The translations under genes were made by a program, and so were the position numbers. A stretch of DNA of 64,000 nucleotides from an uncultured Collinsella sp. (GTDB lineage: Bacteria; Actinomycetota; Coriobacteriia; Coriobacteriales; Coriobacteriaceae), in contig UQHS01000002.1 of assembly GCA_900540845.1 (NCBI GenBank), positions 62,001-126,000 of the forward strand, in the 5' to 3' direction. This document shows positions 52,164 through 61,909 of this stretch, piece by piece. The notes under the pieces were generated by a model that saw only the letters and a program-made list of their open reading frames with translations, ran no database searches and was not told the DNA's origin. Position 1 is the stretch's first letter, and every line of letters begins with the position of its first letter.

Positions 52164-54902
52164 CTACTGAACCTTGAGCTTGGCCTGCGCGGCGGCGAGG
52201 CGAGCGAGCGGAACGCGATAGGGGCTGCAGCTCACGTAATCGACGCCGGCATGGTTGAAGAAACCGATGATGGACGTCGGGTCGCCACCGTGCTCGCCGC
52301 AGACGCCGAAGTGCATCTCGGAGTTCACCGCGCGGCCCTTGTCCACGGCCATTTTGACCAAATCGAGGACGGCGGAGTCGATCGTCTCGAACGGATTGCC
52401 CGGCAGAATCTTCTTGTGCAGGTAGATCGGGATGAATTTGGCCTCCGCGTCATCGCGGGAGAAGCCAAACGCCGTCTGCGTGAGGTCGTTCGTGCCAAAG
52501 CAGAAGAAGTCGGAATGCTGGGCGATCTCATCTGCGACGAGGCAGGCGCGCGGAAGCTCGATCATCGTGCCAACCGGGATATCGAGCTCGACGCCGAACT
52601 CCTCGGCGACCTCGGCGATAACGCCCTCGGCGACCTTACGGGTCTGAGCGGTCTCCTCGGTGATGGACACGAGCGGAATCATGATTTCGGGGCGCGGGTC
52701 GTACCCTTCGGCCTTCAGGCGCGCAGCGGCCGTGGCAACAGCCCTGACCTGCATCAAGGGGAGGTCTCCGTACACCACGGACAGCCTCACGCCGCGCAGG
52801 CCGAGCATGGGATTGGATTCGGACATGGCGTCGATGCGGCGCAGACGCGCACGCAGCGGCTCAAGCTCTGCTTCATTGGCACCGGCGGCCTCGCGCTTCA
52901 CGATCTCGATAGCAAGCTCACGAGGATCGTCGAGGAACTCATGGAGCGGCGGGTCAATAAGGCGGATGACCATGGGCCTTCCGCTCATGGTGCGCTGCAT
53001 CGCGACGAAGTCCTCAGTCTGGACGCGCAGGAGCTCCTGGAGCGCCTCTTCGCGCTCGACGGCATCATCGGAGAGAATGAACGTCTGGATGATGTTCTTG
53101 CGATCGCCCAGGAACATGTGCTCGGTGCGGCACAGGCCGATTGCTTCGGCGCCAAAACCCAGTGCGAGCTCGGCGTCCTCAGGCGTATCGGCATTCACGC
53201 GCACGTGATATGCGCGGCCGTCGGTGTCGTCCAGACGAATCTCGTCGGCCCAAGACAAGATGGTGTCGAGATCGCCCGTCAGCTCGGGTTCGACGAGCGG
53301 GACGCGGCCTAGAACCACGATGCCTTGCGCGCCATCGAGCGAGATGACGTCGCCCTCGTGAAGCACGATATCGGTGCCGCGCACGCGAACGGTCTTCTCC
53401 GCCGCGTCGATCTGGAACGCCTCGACACCGCACACGCACGGTGTACCCATGCCGCGGGCGATGACGGCGGCATGGCTCGTCTTGCCACCGTGGCTGGTGA
53501 GGATGCCCTCGGCGGCCACCATGCCCTTGAGGTCATCGGGATTGGTCTCCCACCTGACCAAGATCACGGGGACGCCTTCGGACGCACGGGCAACCGCGTC
53601 GTCAGAGCTGAAGACGATCTCGCCGACGGCGGCGCCGGGGCTCGCATTGAGGCCACGCGCGAGGACATCGACCGCGGCCTTGGTGTCGAATTGGGGGTGC
53701 AGCAGCTGGTCAAGTTGAGCGGGTTCGATACGGCGAACGGCCTCGCACTTGTCGATGAGGCCTTCCTCGACCATGTCGATGGCGATCCTCAGCGCGGCGG
53801 CGGCGGTGCGCTTGCCCGCGCGGGTCTGGAGCATCCACAGCTTGCCCTGCTCGATGGTGAACTCGATATCGCACATATCGCGGTAATGGTGCTCGAGAAT
53901 GCTAAAGATGCGATCGAGCTCCTGTGCCGCGCCCTCAAGGCCGGGAACCTTCACCAGATCGGCGATGGGCTCCGTGTTGCGAATGCCCGCAACCACGTCT
54001 TCGCCCTGCGCGTTGACGAGGAAGTCGCCGTAAGAGCCCTTCGCACCGCAGGCGGGGTCGCGGGTGAACGCGACGCCCGTGGCGGAGGTGTCGCCCTTGT
54101 TGCCAAACACCATCGCCTGCACGTTGACAGCGGTTCCCAAATCATCGGGGATATGGGCACGCTCGCGATAAAGACAGGCGCGCTCGTTCATCCAGCTGCC
54201 GAACACGGCCTGGATGGCAAGGCGAAGTTGCAACCTGGGGTCTGCGGGGAAGCACACCTGGCCCGCGACCACCAGCTCGGGATGGTCGGTCGCGCTGACC
54301 TCACGCGTGAAGATCTCCTTGAACTCATCGACGAGCTCGACGAGGTCCTCGGCGGTCAGGTCGGCATCAGACGTGACACCGGCGATGAGCTTTCGCTGCG
54401 TGAGGGCGTTCTCGAACAGGTCGGCGTCGACACCGAGCACCACGTCCGAGAACATCTGGATAAAGCGGCGGTACGAATCCCATGCAAAGCGCTCGTTGCC
54501 GGTTTGGGCGATCAAGCCGCAAACCGAGGAGTCGTTCATACCGAGATTGAGGACGGTGTCCATCATGCCGGGCATCGAGAACGGCGCACCCGAACGCACG
54601 GACACCAGCAGGGGATCGTTCGCGTCACCCAGACACTTGCCCATGCGCTGCTCGAGGTCGCGCGTGGCGATCTCGATCTCATCGAGCGTGCGCTGGTCCC
54701 AGGCATCCCCCGCCTCGGTGTAGGCGATGCAGGCCTGGCACGTAATCGTGAAGCCGGGAGGAACAGGAAGACCAAGCCGGCACATCTCGGCCAGATTGGC
54801 GCCCTTGCCGCCGAGAACATAATTCAAAGAGGCTTCACCCTCCGTGACGTCCGCCCCGGCTTCATTGACGCCAAAGCGATATACGCACTTCGTTGAATCC
54901 AC
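52164..54902 (-). CDS. ppdK: Pyruvate, phosphate dikinase
   Basis: Interconverts pyruvate, ATP and phosphate with PEP, AMP and pyrophosphate. The 912 residues have an ATP-grasp N-terminal domain (NYVLGGKGANLAEM), the swivelling phosphohistidine domain with GGKTSHAAVIARGMG, and a C-terminal PEP/pyruvate barrel ending CGEHGGDP. I take GTG at 54902, five bases after AGGGGG; an ATG at 54947 would add 15 non-conserved residues. The regulator gene ppsR lies directly upstream, so activity is probably controlled by phosphorylation of the Thr two residues before the catalytic His. Confidence 0.94.
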   Translation of the reverse strand: MDSTKCVYRFGVNEAGADVTEGEASLNYVLGGKGANLAEMCRLGLPVPPGFTITCQACIAYTEAGDAWDQRTLDEIEIATRDLEQRMGKCLGDANDPLLVSVRSGAPFSMPGMMDTVLNLGMNDSSVCGLIAQTGNERFAWDSYRRFIQMFSDVVLGVDADLFENALTQRKLIAGVTSDADLTAEDLVELVDEFKEIFTREVSATDHPELVVAGQVCFPADPRLQLRLAIQAVFGSWMNERACLYRERAHIPDDLGTAVNVQAMVFGNKGDTSATGVAFTRDPACGAKGSYGDFLVNAQGEDVVAGIRNTEPIADLVKVPGLEGAAQELDRIFSILEHHYRDMCDIEFTIEQGKLWMLQTRAGKRTAAAALRIAIDMVEEGLIDKCEAVRRIEPAQLDQLLHPQFDTKAAVDVLARGLNASPGAAVGEIVFSSDDAVARASEGVPVILVRWETNPDDLKGMVAAEGILTSHGGKTSHAAVIARGMGTPCVCGVEAFQIDAAEKTVRVRGTDIVLHEGDVISLDGAQGIVVLGRVPLVEPELTGDLDTILSWADEIRLDDTDGRAYHVRVNADTPEDAELALGFGAEAIGLCRTEHMFLGDRKNIIQTFILSDDAVEREEALQELLRVQTEDFVAMQRTMSGRPMVIRLIDPPLHEFLDDPRELAIEIVKREAAGANEAELEPLRARLRRIDAMSESNPMLGLRGVRLSVVYGDLPLMQVRAVATAAARLKAEGYDPRPEIMIPLVSITEETAQTRKVAEGVIAEVAEEFGVELDIPVGTMIELPRACLVADEIAQHSDFFCFGTNDLTQTAFGFSRDDAEAKFIPIYLHKKILPGNPFETIDSAVLDLVKMAVDKGRAVNSEMHFGVCGEHGGDPTSIIGFFNHAGVDYVSCSPYRVPLARLAAAQAKLKVQ

Positions 54903-55096
54903 GATTACCCCCTGTCGGGCACACTGCCCATCGCACTTCCCGTTCATTACGGGCTAGTGAGAACTGTATGGGGGGTATGTTACGACTCCGTGAAGACGGG
55001 CAAGGCATAGGCTGAGCGGTGACAAATGTACCGCCAACGGCACAATGTATGGTTTCTCAATGTAGATACCACTGCAGGTAGATGATGGTAAATCGT

Positions 55097-55945
55097 TTAA
55101 TGTTCTGACGTGTTTTTCCTGTGTGCGCGACCGCGCGCAACCATCTCGAGTCGTCCGATGATCTCCGCGGCCGACTCCTCGATGGCCTTCCCATCGGTTC
55201 GAACGGTAAAACAGCCAAGCCGTTTGATGAGCGCGCGAGCCTCGTCCATCTCGCGCGCGACGTACTCGGGGTCCGCATAGGATGCGGCGACACCGCGGGC
55301 AAGATCGTCGCCAAGACGGCTGTTGCGTATCGTCGAGACGACATTCGTGGTCGAGATGAGCCCGAAGACCTTGCTGGGATCGACGGTGAACAACGCTGCG
55401 GGCGGCTCGATGCCGGGGGCCAGGGGAATGTTCGCCACGCGATACCCCAGATGGGACAAATACATCGAAAGCGGAGTCTTGCCCGTTCGAGAGATGCCGA
55501 TGAGCACGATATCGGCACCCGAGAGGTCATCGGCTCCGCGCCCATCATCGTGCTCGACAAAGTACTCCATCGCTTCGATGCGGTCGAAATACACCTCGTC
55601 TGTACGATGGATGGTACCGGGAATCCCCCGTGGTTCGACACCCGTCATATCCCCAAGCGCCGAGAGCACCGGACCGATCACGTCGACCGCGGGGATGGAC
55701 AGCTCGTCCAAAAGCGATGCGATGTCTGCGCGCAGGGAAGCGTCAACGATGGTATAGAGAACGGCCACGGTCTCCCCCGCCGACAACCTCGGGGCAAGTG
55801 CCGAGAACACCTCATCGCGCGTGCGCACTTTGGATAGGCGCTCGATGGCAATCTGCTGGGGGCAGAACTGCGCCGCGGCGGCATGGGCAAGCTGCCTTGC
55901 CGTATCGCCGAGAGAGTCGGAGACGATGAGGACAACGGGCTTCAT
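55097..55945 (-). CDS. ppsR: Pyruvate, phosphate dikinase regulatory protein (DUF299)
   Basis: Bifunctional ADP-dependent kinase and phosphorylase that switches PPDK off and on. The 282 residues have the P-loop-like GISRTGKTPLSMYL and a typical N-terminus KPVVLIVSDSLGDTA. It is encoded next to its target ppdK and after glyQ-glyS, as in many Firmicutes. The ppdK gene starts about 195 bp downstream, so it may use its own promoter. Confidence 0.94.
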   Translation of the reverse strand: MKPVVLIVSDSLGDTARQLAHAAAAQFCPQQIAIERLSKVRTRDEVFSALAPRLSAGETVAVLYTIVDASLRADIASLLDELSIPAVDVIGPVLSALGDMTGVEPRGIPGTIHRTDEVYFDRIEAMEYFVEHDDGRGADDLSGADIVLIGISRTGKTPLSMYLSHLGYRVANIPLAPGIEPPAALFTVDPSKVFGLISTTNVVSTIRNSRLGDDLARGVAASYADPEYVAREMDEARALIKRLGCFTVRTDGKAIEESAAEIIGRLEMVARGRAHRKNTSEH

Positions 55946-56004
55946 GCGATCACTTCCCCTGGGGCAAGAAAAAGGGGCCCGCGCAAAACGGACCCCACTC
56001 GAAG

Positions 56005-58095
56005 CTACTTGCGAGCCATCTCGCCGATGTTGGCGACGCCTGCGAACACATCCGCAAAGCGGTTGAGCAGGCGGAGCCTATTTTCACGGAGAGCCATATC
56101 CTCGTCCATGACCATGACGTCATCGAAGAAGGTGTCGATGGGCTCACGCAGCGATGCGAGCGCGGCGATAACACCCGCGAAGTCCTTGGCGTCGAGCGCG
56201 GCGTCGAGGCTTGCACGCGCTGCGTCGATAGCATCGAGAAGAGCGCGCTCAGCCTCGCCAATGAGCTCGACATCAACATCGCAGCCGAGGTTCGCGTCGG
56301 CGAGATGCGCGGCGCGAGCGTAGGCCGTGGCGAGGTTGTCGAACGACTCGCGATCGTCCACGCGCGCGTCCTCGAGGGCATGCGCGAGCTCGAAGTACGA
56401 GGCGGGAACCGTAACGGAACCGGAAGAGACCGCGGCGACGGTGTCGGCGGACACCTTCTCGTCGCGGGCCATCTGCTCCATGCGGCCCTTGATGAACGTG
56501 CACACGGATTCGGCGACCGCGGGCTTGTCGAATTCCAGGCCCTGCTCGAGATACGCGTCGAGCGCGGCGTCGACAAGTGCCTCATACCCGCACTGCAGGC
56601 GCTCGCGCAGGATGTTCAAGACGCCGATGGCAGAGCGACGCAAGGCGAAGGGGTCCTTGGAGCCGGTGGGCGGCTCACCGATCGCGAACATGCCGGCGAT
56701 CGTATCGAGCTTGTCTGCAACGGCCACGATGCAGCCGGCGACACCCTCGGGCAAATCGTCACCGGCAAAGCGCGGACGATAGTGGTCGCGGATGGCGGCG
56801 GCAACAGCCGGGTCCTCGCCAGCGGCGGCGGCATAATACCCGCCCATGACGCCCTGCTGGCTCGTGAACTCGACAACAGCGGAAGACACGAGGTCTGCCT
56901 TGGCGAGGTGCGCGGCGCGCTGCGCGTCAGAAGCGGCATGGGCGCCCAGATGAGCCTCATTCGCGACGGCGAGGGCGAGGTCCTCCATGCGTTCGGACTT
57001 CTGGAGCACCGTTCCGAGTTTCTTTTGAAATCCGACGGACGCCAGGCGAGCACGGAACTCCTCAAGGTCAACCTTCAAGTCCTCATCGTAGAAGAACTTG
57101 GCGTCGTACAGGCGGGCGCGAACAACACGCTCGTTGCCGTCGATGACCGTCTCGCTGACGCTCGGATCGGCGTTGGACACGACGACGAAGGCGCGCGTGA
57201 GCTTGCCATCTGCGTCATACGTGGGGAAATAGCGCTGATTGGAGAGCATGGACTCGCAGATGATCTCGGAGGGCACGGCGAGGAACTCCTCGTCAAAGTA
57301 ACCGACCAAGACTGTGGGCCATTCGCACAAATTCACGACCTCATCGAAGATCTTCGAGGGCGTGTCGACGTGGACGCCGAGCTCCTGCTCAACCTGGGCG
57401 ATGCCGTAGCGGATGACCTGCTCGCGGCGATCGGCGGACAGCACATGGGCCGCCTCGAGCACCTGTTCATATGCGCTCGCGGTCGAAACCACGTGCTCAC
57501 CCGGAGACAGCACGCGGTGGCCTCGGGTGGTGTTGGAGCTCGTGACGTCAGCGAACGAGACGGGAACGACCTCATCGCCGAACAGGCAGCAGATCCAGCG
57601 AACGGGGCGCACGAAGGTGGCGTGCTCGCTACCCCAGCGCTGGCTGCGGTAGTTGGGCCACTGGATAGCGGAGATGATCTCCTCGCATACCTGGGAAAGA
57701 ATGGGCGCAGCGTCCTTGGACGGCGTGTTCTGCTCGGCGAACACGTACTCGGTGCCGTCGGCGTCCTCGCGGCGGACAAGCTCTGAGGCGGCGATGCCGC
57801 ACTTGCGCGCGAAGCCCTCGGCGGCCTTCGTGGGATTACCCTCGGCGTCAAACGCGATCTTTGCTGACGGGCCACGCAAAACCGAATGGATGGCCTCCGT
57901 CGCATCGGCGACGTCGCTCACCAGCGCGGCGAGACGGCGAGGCGAAGAGACGATACGGACCTGGCCGTGAGCCAGGCCGGCGTCGTCAAGACCCTTGGCC
58001 ATGAGCGTGGAAAGCTGCTTGACGGCGTTGTTGAGCGGCGCGGAGGGCATCTCCTCGACACCGATCTCAAACAGGAAATCACGGGTCTGAGCCAT
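56005..58095 (-). CDS. glyS: Glycyl-tRNA synthetase beta subunit
   Basis: The 696-residue beta subunit of the alpha2-beta2 bacterial enzyme, which binds tRNA-Gly. It begins TRDFLFEIGVEEMPSAPL, contains HD-like and anticodon-binding parts, and ends with the usual DALRENRLRLLNRF-type motif (ALRENRLRLLNRFADV). The ATG at 58095 starts one base after the glyQ stop; a longer frame to 58233 overlaps glyQ and is not used. The heterotetramer type is ancestral in bacteria, unlike the single-chain type in Mycobacterium. Confidence 0.96.
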   Translation of the reverse strand: MAQTRDFLFEIGVEEMPSAPLNNAVKQLSTLMAKGLDDAGLAHGQVRIVSSPRRLAALVSDVADATEAIHSVLRGPSAKIAFDAEGNPTKAAEGFARKCGIAASELVRREDADGTEYVFAEQNTPSKDAAPILSQVCEEIISAIQWPNYRSQRWGSEHATFVRPVRWICCLFGDEVVPVSFADVTSSNTTRGHRVLSPGEHVVSTASAYEQVLEAAHVLSADRREQVIRYGIAQVEQELGVHVDTPSKIFDEVVNLCEWPTVLVGYFDEEFLAVPSEIICESMLSNQRYFPTYDADGKLTRAFVVVSNADPSVSETVIDGNERVVRARLYDAKFFYDEDLKVDLEEFRARLASVGFQKKLGTVLQKSERMEDLALAVANEAHLGAHAASDAQRAAHLAKADLVSSAVVEFTSQQGVMGGYYAAAAGEDPAVAAAIRDHYRPRFAGDDLPEGVAGCIVAVADKLDTIAGMFAIGEPPTGSKDPFALRRSAIGVLNILRERLQCGYEALVDAALDAYLEQGLEFDKPAVAESVCTFIKGRMEQMARDEKVSADTVAAVSSGSVTVPASYFELAHALEDARVDDRESFDNLATAYARAAHLADANLGCDVDVELIGEAERALLDAIDAARASLDAALDAKDFAGVIAALASLREPIDTFFDDVMVMDEDMALRENRLRLLNRFADVFAGVANIGEMARK

Positions 58096-58096
58096 G

Positions 58097-59011
58097 TTAG
58101 GCCACCTCCCCCTTCTGAGCGGAACTAACGGCGGCATCGCCTGCCACCTCGGCGATATACGACTCGCAGCACTCCTTGGCGAGCGTGCGGACACGCAGGA
58201 TATAGGCCGCGCGCTCGGTGGCGGACAGCGCACCGCGGGCGTCGAGAACGTTGAAGCTGTGGGAGCACTTCATGACGCAGTCGTACGCCGGGAGTGGGAG
58301 CTTGGCATCGAGGCAGCTGTGGCACTCGGTCTCGAAGTCGTCGAACTTGGCGCGCATCATATCGACGTTCGCGACCTCGAAGTTGTACGCGGAAAACTCG
58401 CGCTCGTTCTCGAGGAACACCTCGCCGTACGTCATGGGGGTGCCGTCGGGCGCCACGCTCCACACGAGGTCGTACACGCTCGTCACGCCCTGGGCGTACA
58501 TGGCGATGCGCTCCAGGCCGTAGGTGATCTCGACGGGAACGGGATCGCACTCGATGCCACCCACCTGCTGGAAGTACGTGAACTGCGTGACCTCCATGCC
58601 GTCGAGCCAGACCTCCCAACCAAGGCCCCAGGCGCCCAGCGTGGGGCTCTCCCAGTCGTCCTCGACAAAGCGGACGTCGTGCTCGGCCGGATTGAGGCCG
58701 ATGGCGGTCAGGGAATCGAGGTAGAGCTCCTGAGAGTTCTCGGGGCTCGGCTTGATGAGCACCTGGAACTGGTAATAGTGCTGCATGCGGTTGGGGTTCT
58801 CGCCATAGCGGCCGTCGGCGGGACGGCGACAAGGCTGGGGGTAGCATGCGCGCCAGGGTTTTTTGCCGAGGCTGCGCAAGAGAGTCGCGGTGTGGAACGT
58901 GCCCGCACCGACCTCGGAGTCATACGGCTGCATAACCGTGCATCCGTGGCTCGCCCAATAGGCCTCGAGCTTGAGGATCATGTCCTGGAACGTCAACGCA
59001 TTAGGATTCAT
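58097..59011 (-). CDS. glyQ: Glycyl-tRNA synthetase alpha subunit
   Basis: Class II catalytic subunit. The 304 residues begin [19 protein letters not shown] and contain the glycine/ATP-binding [28 protein letters not shown] and [23 protein letters not shown] blocks (first part [16 protein letters not shown]). It is followed one base later by glyS. AAGGAGAAGGGGAG precedes the ATG. Its promoter lies about 45-70 bp upstream. Confidence 0.97.
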   Translation of the reverse strand: MNPNALTFQDMILKLEAYWASHGCTVMQPYDSEVGAGTFHTATLLRSLGKKPWRACYPQPCRRPADGRYGENPNRMQHYYQFQVLIKPSPENSQELYLDSLTAIGLNPAEHDVRFVEDDWESPTLGAWGLGWEVWLDGMEVTQFTYFQQVGGIECDPVPVEITYGLERIAMYAQGVTSVYDLVWSVAPDGTPMTYGEVFLENEREFSAYNFEVANVDMMRAKFDDFETECHSCLDAKLPLPAYDCVMKCSHSFNVLDARGALSATERAAYILRVRTLAKECCESYIAEVAGDAAVSSAQKGEVA

Positions 59012-59054
59012 CTTGGCGTCGCTCCCCTTCTCCTTCGTTATTCATACGTTCAGA

Positions 59055-59082
59055 ATTGTACCAAGCATCGCGGCCGAACCAA
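59055..59082 (-). promoter_or_regulatory. Promoter of glyQ-glyS
   Basis: On the minus strand TTGGTT (59077-59082) and TACAAT (59055-59060) with a 16-bp spacer. No T-box specifier or antiterminator fold is visible in the short leader. Confidence 0.6.
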
Positions 59083-59182
59083 AAGACGCACGCGCTTCCA
59101 CATACGATGCGCCCAGCATGGCGACAAAGTCCTGCGACGTGGGCAGCTTTGCATCCGGGACGGTGTCGACCGCGACGAAAAG

Positions 59183-59740
59183 CTACAGCGTGCCCAAGTG
59201 GCCGAGCGGCCAATATCTAAAAAACACGATGCCGATTAGGTTGTCGTCGGGCACCGGGCCAAAATAGCGTGAATCGGCGGAGTTCTCCCTGTTGTCGCCC
59301 ATGACCCACACGCAGCCCTCGGGAACGGTGTACGGGAAGTCGAGCGACACGCCGGCAGCTTGAGATCCGAGCGGATAGCTCAAGCCGGCGGTGTACGGCT
59401 CGTCGAGCGCCACGCCGTCAACGAACACGACGCCATCCAGAAAATCGACCGTTTGGCCCGCTCGAGCGATGACGCGCTTGACCAGGATGTCGTGCTCCGA
59501 GGAGAGCACGGGGTTGTCAAAGACGACGATGTCCCCCGCAACGGGCTCGTTGCCAAGCGCAAGGCTGAGCTTCTCGGCGAAAATGCAGTCGCCGACCTGA
59601 ATCGTCGGCTCCATGGAGCCCGTGGGAACGATGAACGGAGAGGCAACGAACGTGCGCACGACCGCAAAGACGGCAAACGCGATGAGAAACACGCCGGCCC
59701 ATTCGACAATCGACGAGAAGGCGCTGTGCGAGTCCCTCAT
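59183..59740 (-). CDS. lepB: Signal peptidase I
   Basis: Membrane protease that removes signal peptides during secretion. The 185 residues have one N-terminal membrane helix (about 10-32), the catalytic serine in PTGSMEPTI, the catalytic lysine in LVKRVIARAGQ, and the C-terminal GDNRENSADSRYFGPV. It is the last gene of rpsP-khpA-rimM-trmD-lepB and overlaps the trmD stop as ATGA. The frame stays open beyond the stop for 46 codons (see findings). Confidence 0.94.
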   Translation of the reverse strand: MRDSHSAFSSIVEWAGVFLIAFAVFAVVRTFVASPFIVPTGSMEPTIQVGDCIFAEKLSLALGNEPVAGDIVVFDNPVLSSEHDILVKRVIARAGQTVDFLDGVVFVDGVALDEPYTAGLSYPLGSQAAGVSLDFPYTVPEGCVWVMGDNRENSADSRYFGPVPDDNLIGIVFFRYWPLGHLGTL

Positions 59741-60510
59741 CGATCATCCCGCCCGTCGCACTCGAGCCGAGAGAGATACTCCTGGGCATACGCGCGTTCA
59801 TCTGCCGTGAGACGGGCGACGGAAAGCAGGTCGGGGCGCCAGCGGCACGTGCGCTCTAGCGCGTTCTTGCGACGCCAGGCGTCGACCTTTGCGTGGTCGC
59901 CGCTGAGCAGCACCTCGGGAACGCCCTTGCCCATGAACTCAGCGGGGCGCGTGTACTGGGCGTATTCGAGCAGCCCGCCGTCATCGGCGGTAGAGAACGA
60001 CTCATCCACGCTGCCCATCTCGTTTCCCAGGGCTCCGGGAAGCAGGCGTATCACCGCATCGCTCACCACGAGGGCCGGCAGCTCACCACCGGTGAGAACA
60101 TAGTCCCCAATGGAGAGACGCTCATCCGCAAGGTCGTAGGCACGCTCATCCATGCCCTCATAACGACCGCAGACAAACAAGATGCGATCGAACGATGCAA
60201 GACGCTCGGCGACATGCTGCGTGAAGGGTTCTCCACACGGGGTGAAGAAGACGACGCGCGGGGCGGTGTTTCCCCGGGCGGCGATATCCGTGATGGCCTC
60301 ATGCAACGGCTCGACCTTCATGAGCATTCCCGCGCCACCGCCAAACGGGGCGTCGTCGACCGTGCGATGACGGTCGTGGGTCCAATCACGCAAATCGTAG
60401 GCGTTGAAGTCGAAGATGCCGCGCGCCCGTGCGCGACCCATGATCGACGTGGACATATACGGTTCAAAGAGCTCGGGAAACACCGAGAGGGTCTCGATGA
60501 GCATGAGCAC
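59737..60510 (-). CDS. trmD: tRNA (guanine-N1)-methyltransferase
   Basis: Methylates G37 of tRNAs, which prevents frameshifting. The 257 residues contain the knotted SPOUT fold with CGRYEGMDER and the SAM-binding IGDYVLTGGELPA. The start is ATG at 60510 or 60504. Its stop overlaps lepB, and it lies 12 bases after rimM. Confidence 0.96.
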   Translation of the reverse strand: MLMLIETLSVFPELFEPYMSTSIMGRARARGIFDFNAYDLRDWTHDRHRTVDDAPFGGGAGMLMKVEPLHEAITDIAARGNTAPRVVFFTPCGEPFTQHVAERLASFDRILFVCGRYEGMDERAYDLADERLSIGDYVLTGGELPALVVSDAVIRLLPGALGNEMGSVDESFSTADDGGLLEYAQYTRPAEFMGKGVPEVLLSGDHAKVDAWRRKNALERTCRWRPDLLSVARLTADERAYAQEYLSRLECDGRDDR

Positions 60511-60522
60511 TCCCCTCGAACG

Positions 60523-61038
60523 TTAGAGATCCAGCAGACCGTCCATAATGCGAACGAGAATCGGGCCCTGGCCGGGGATGGAAGAGACGACATCGTCGAT
60601 GACGGGGATGAGGACCTCGCCAAACGCGGTGCTCGAAATGACCCAGACATCGTTTGCGGGGGTCTCCATGACTTCGACGATGGTGCCGAGCGCTCCATGG
60701 CGCTCGTCTATGACATCGCGACCGAGAAGGTTGTCGAATGCGGCGTCCATAGGGCCAAGCTCGATATCGGACGTGGCGGCGAGCACATAGCACCCTGAGA
60801 GGGCCTCGGCATCGTCGAGGTTGCAGGCACAGGAGAACAGCACCCGCGCGCCCTCGGGGCACGGCGAGACGGACTTCACCGTGGAGATGCGTTCGCGACG
60901 AAGCGCCGGGGGCGTGAGGTGGACGTGCAGACCCACCTCAAGTAAAAGGGGAAGGCCTCGCAGCGGCGCCACGAGAACCTCCCCTTTGGTCCCATGCGGA
61001 CGAACCACACGGGCGATATTCATGTAATCGGCCGACAC
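60523..61038 (-). CDS. rimM: 16S rRNA processing protein RimM
   Basis: Assembly factor for the 30S subunit that binds S19. The 171 residues show an N-terminal RimM domain (ARVVRPHGTKGEVLVAPL) and a C-terminal PRC-barrel (EVMETPANDVWVI, VLIPVIDDVV). It is two bases after khpA, with which it forms the standard ribosome-maturation operon. Confidence 0.95.
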   Translation of the reverse strand: MSADYMNIARVVRPHGTKGEVLVAPLRGLPLLLEVGLHVHLTPPALRRERISTVKSVSPCPEGARVLFSCACNLDDAEALSGCYVLAATSDIELGPMDAAFDNLLGRDVIDERHGALGTIVEVMETPANDVWVISSTAFGEVLIPVIDDVVSSIPGQGPILVRIMDGLLDL

Positions 61039-61040
61039 GA

Positions 61041-61355
61041 TTAACCCATGACCTCAACCTCGACGCTCGTGTCCAAACGAGCGGCAAGGGCGCGGGCAAG
61101 CGTGCGAATGGCCTTGATGGTGCGGCCGTGGCGACCGATGACCTTGGCGACATCGCCGTCGGCGACCGTCACCTCAATCGTGGACGAATGGGCACCATCG
61201 ATAACCTCGAGGCTGACACCATCTGCATCGTCGACGATATTCACGACAAGATATTCGACAAGATCGGCGATGCGGTCGGAAACGAGCTCCTCGCCGTCAA
61301 ACTCGACGTCGAGCTCCTCGCATTCACTTGTCTCGGAGGTCAGCTCTTCGGACAC
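61041..61355 (-). CDS. khpA: KH-domain RNA-binding protein
   Basis: Small KH protein (KhpA/YlqC family) that binds RNA and, with KhpB, influences cell division and gene expression in Gram-positive bacteria. The 104 residues have an acidic N-terminal extension of about 25 residues, then the KH fold with the GxxG loop in VIGRHGRTIKAI. It lies between rpsP and rimM. Confidence 0.94.
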   Translation of the reverse strand: MSEELTSETSECEELDVEFDGEELVSDRIADLVEYLVVNIVDDADGVSLEVIDGAHSSTIEVTVADGDVAKVIGRHGRTIKAIRTLARALAARLDTSVEVEVMG

Positions 61356-61357
61356 CG

Positions 61358-61714
61358 TTACTCCTCGGTGGCCTCAGCAGCGGCAGCGGCCTCTTCCTCG
61401 GCCTTGCGAGCGGCCTCTTCGGCCTCCTTCGCGAGCTGCTTCTTGGACTTCTTGGGGGCAGCGGCGGCCTTCTCGCCCTCGTTGGCGGCGCGCACCAGAG
61501 CGGCGACGGCGTCGGTGAGCTGAGCGCCCTTGGACTGCCAGTCGGCGATCTTCTCAAGGTCGAGAGAGATGGTCTTGGGGGTGGTCATCGGGTTGTAGCG
61601 ACCGACCTCCTCGATGGGGCGACCATCGCGACGGGAGCGAGAATCGGCGACAACGACGCGGTAGTACGGACGCTTCTTGGAACCATGACGAGCGAGGCGG
61701 ATCTTAACAGCCAT
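61358..61714 (-). CDS. rpsP: 30S ribosomal protein S16
   Basis: Ribosomal protein S16, needed for 30S assembly. The 118 residues begin [20 protein letters not shown]. After the conserved core of about 80 residues comes a Lys-, Ala- and Glu-rich tail of about 35 residues, common in Actinobacteria. It is the first gene of the rpsP operon. GAAGGAG precedes the ATG. About 195 bp of non-coding DNA separates it from the divergent dinB. Confidence 0.96.
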   Translation of the reverse strand: MAVKIRLARHGSKKRPYYRVVVADSRSRRDGRPIEEVGRYNPMTTPKTISLDLEKIADWQSKGAQLTDAVAALVRAANEGEKAAAAPKKSKKQLAKEAEEAARKAEEEAAAAAEATEE

Positions 61715-61909
61715 GCTAACTCCTTCTTTTCGCAGCCTCTTGCTGCATTCCTAACCAGGACAAATACCGTGTGCAACGACTCGACGGGAAGCGTTTGAGA
61801 CCGGCTTCGTAAAGATAAGTCGCAAGCAAATCCATATCTTATCCGAGATTCGCACGAATGCAAGTACGTTCACGCAGCGTACATCGCATTTTTTCGATAT
61901 ACTGACCGT

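Noticed and set aside
53325..54896. Plus-strand open frame of over 500 codons opposite ppdK
   Set aside because: Antisense to a protein with all PPDK catalytic motifs; no recognisable domain.
59012..59182. T-box or glycine riboswitch before glyQ
   Set aside because: No specifier loop, T-box sequence or antiterminator fold; the leader after the predicted start is only about 40 nt.
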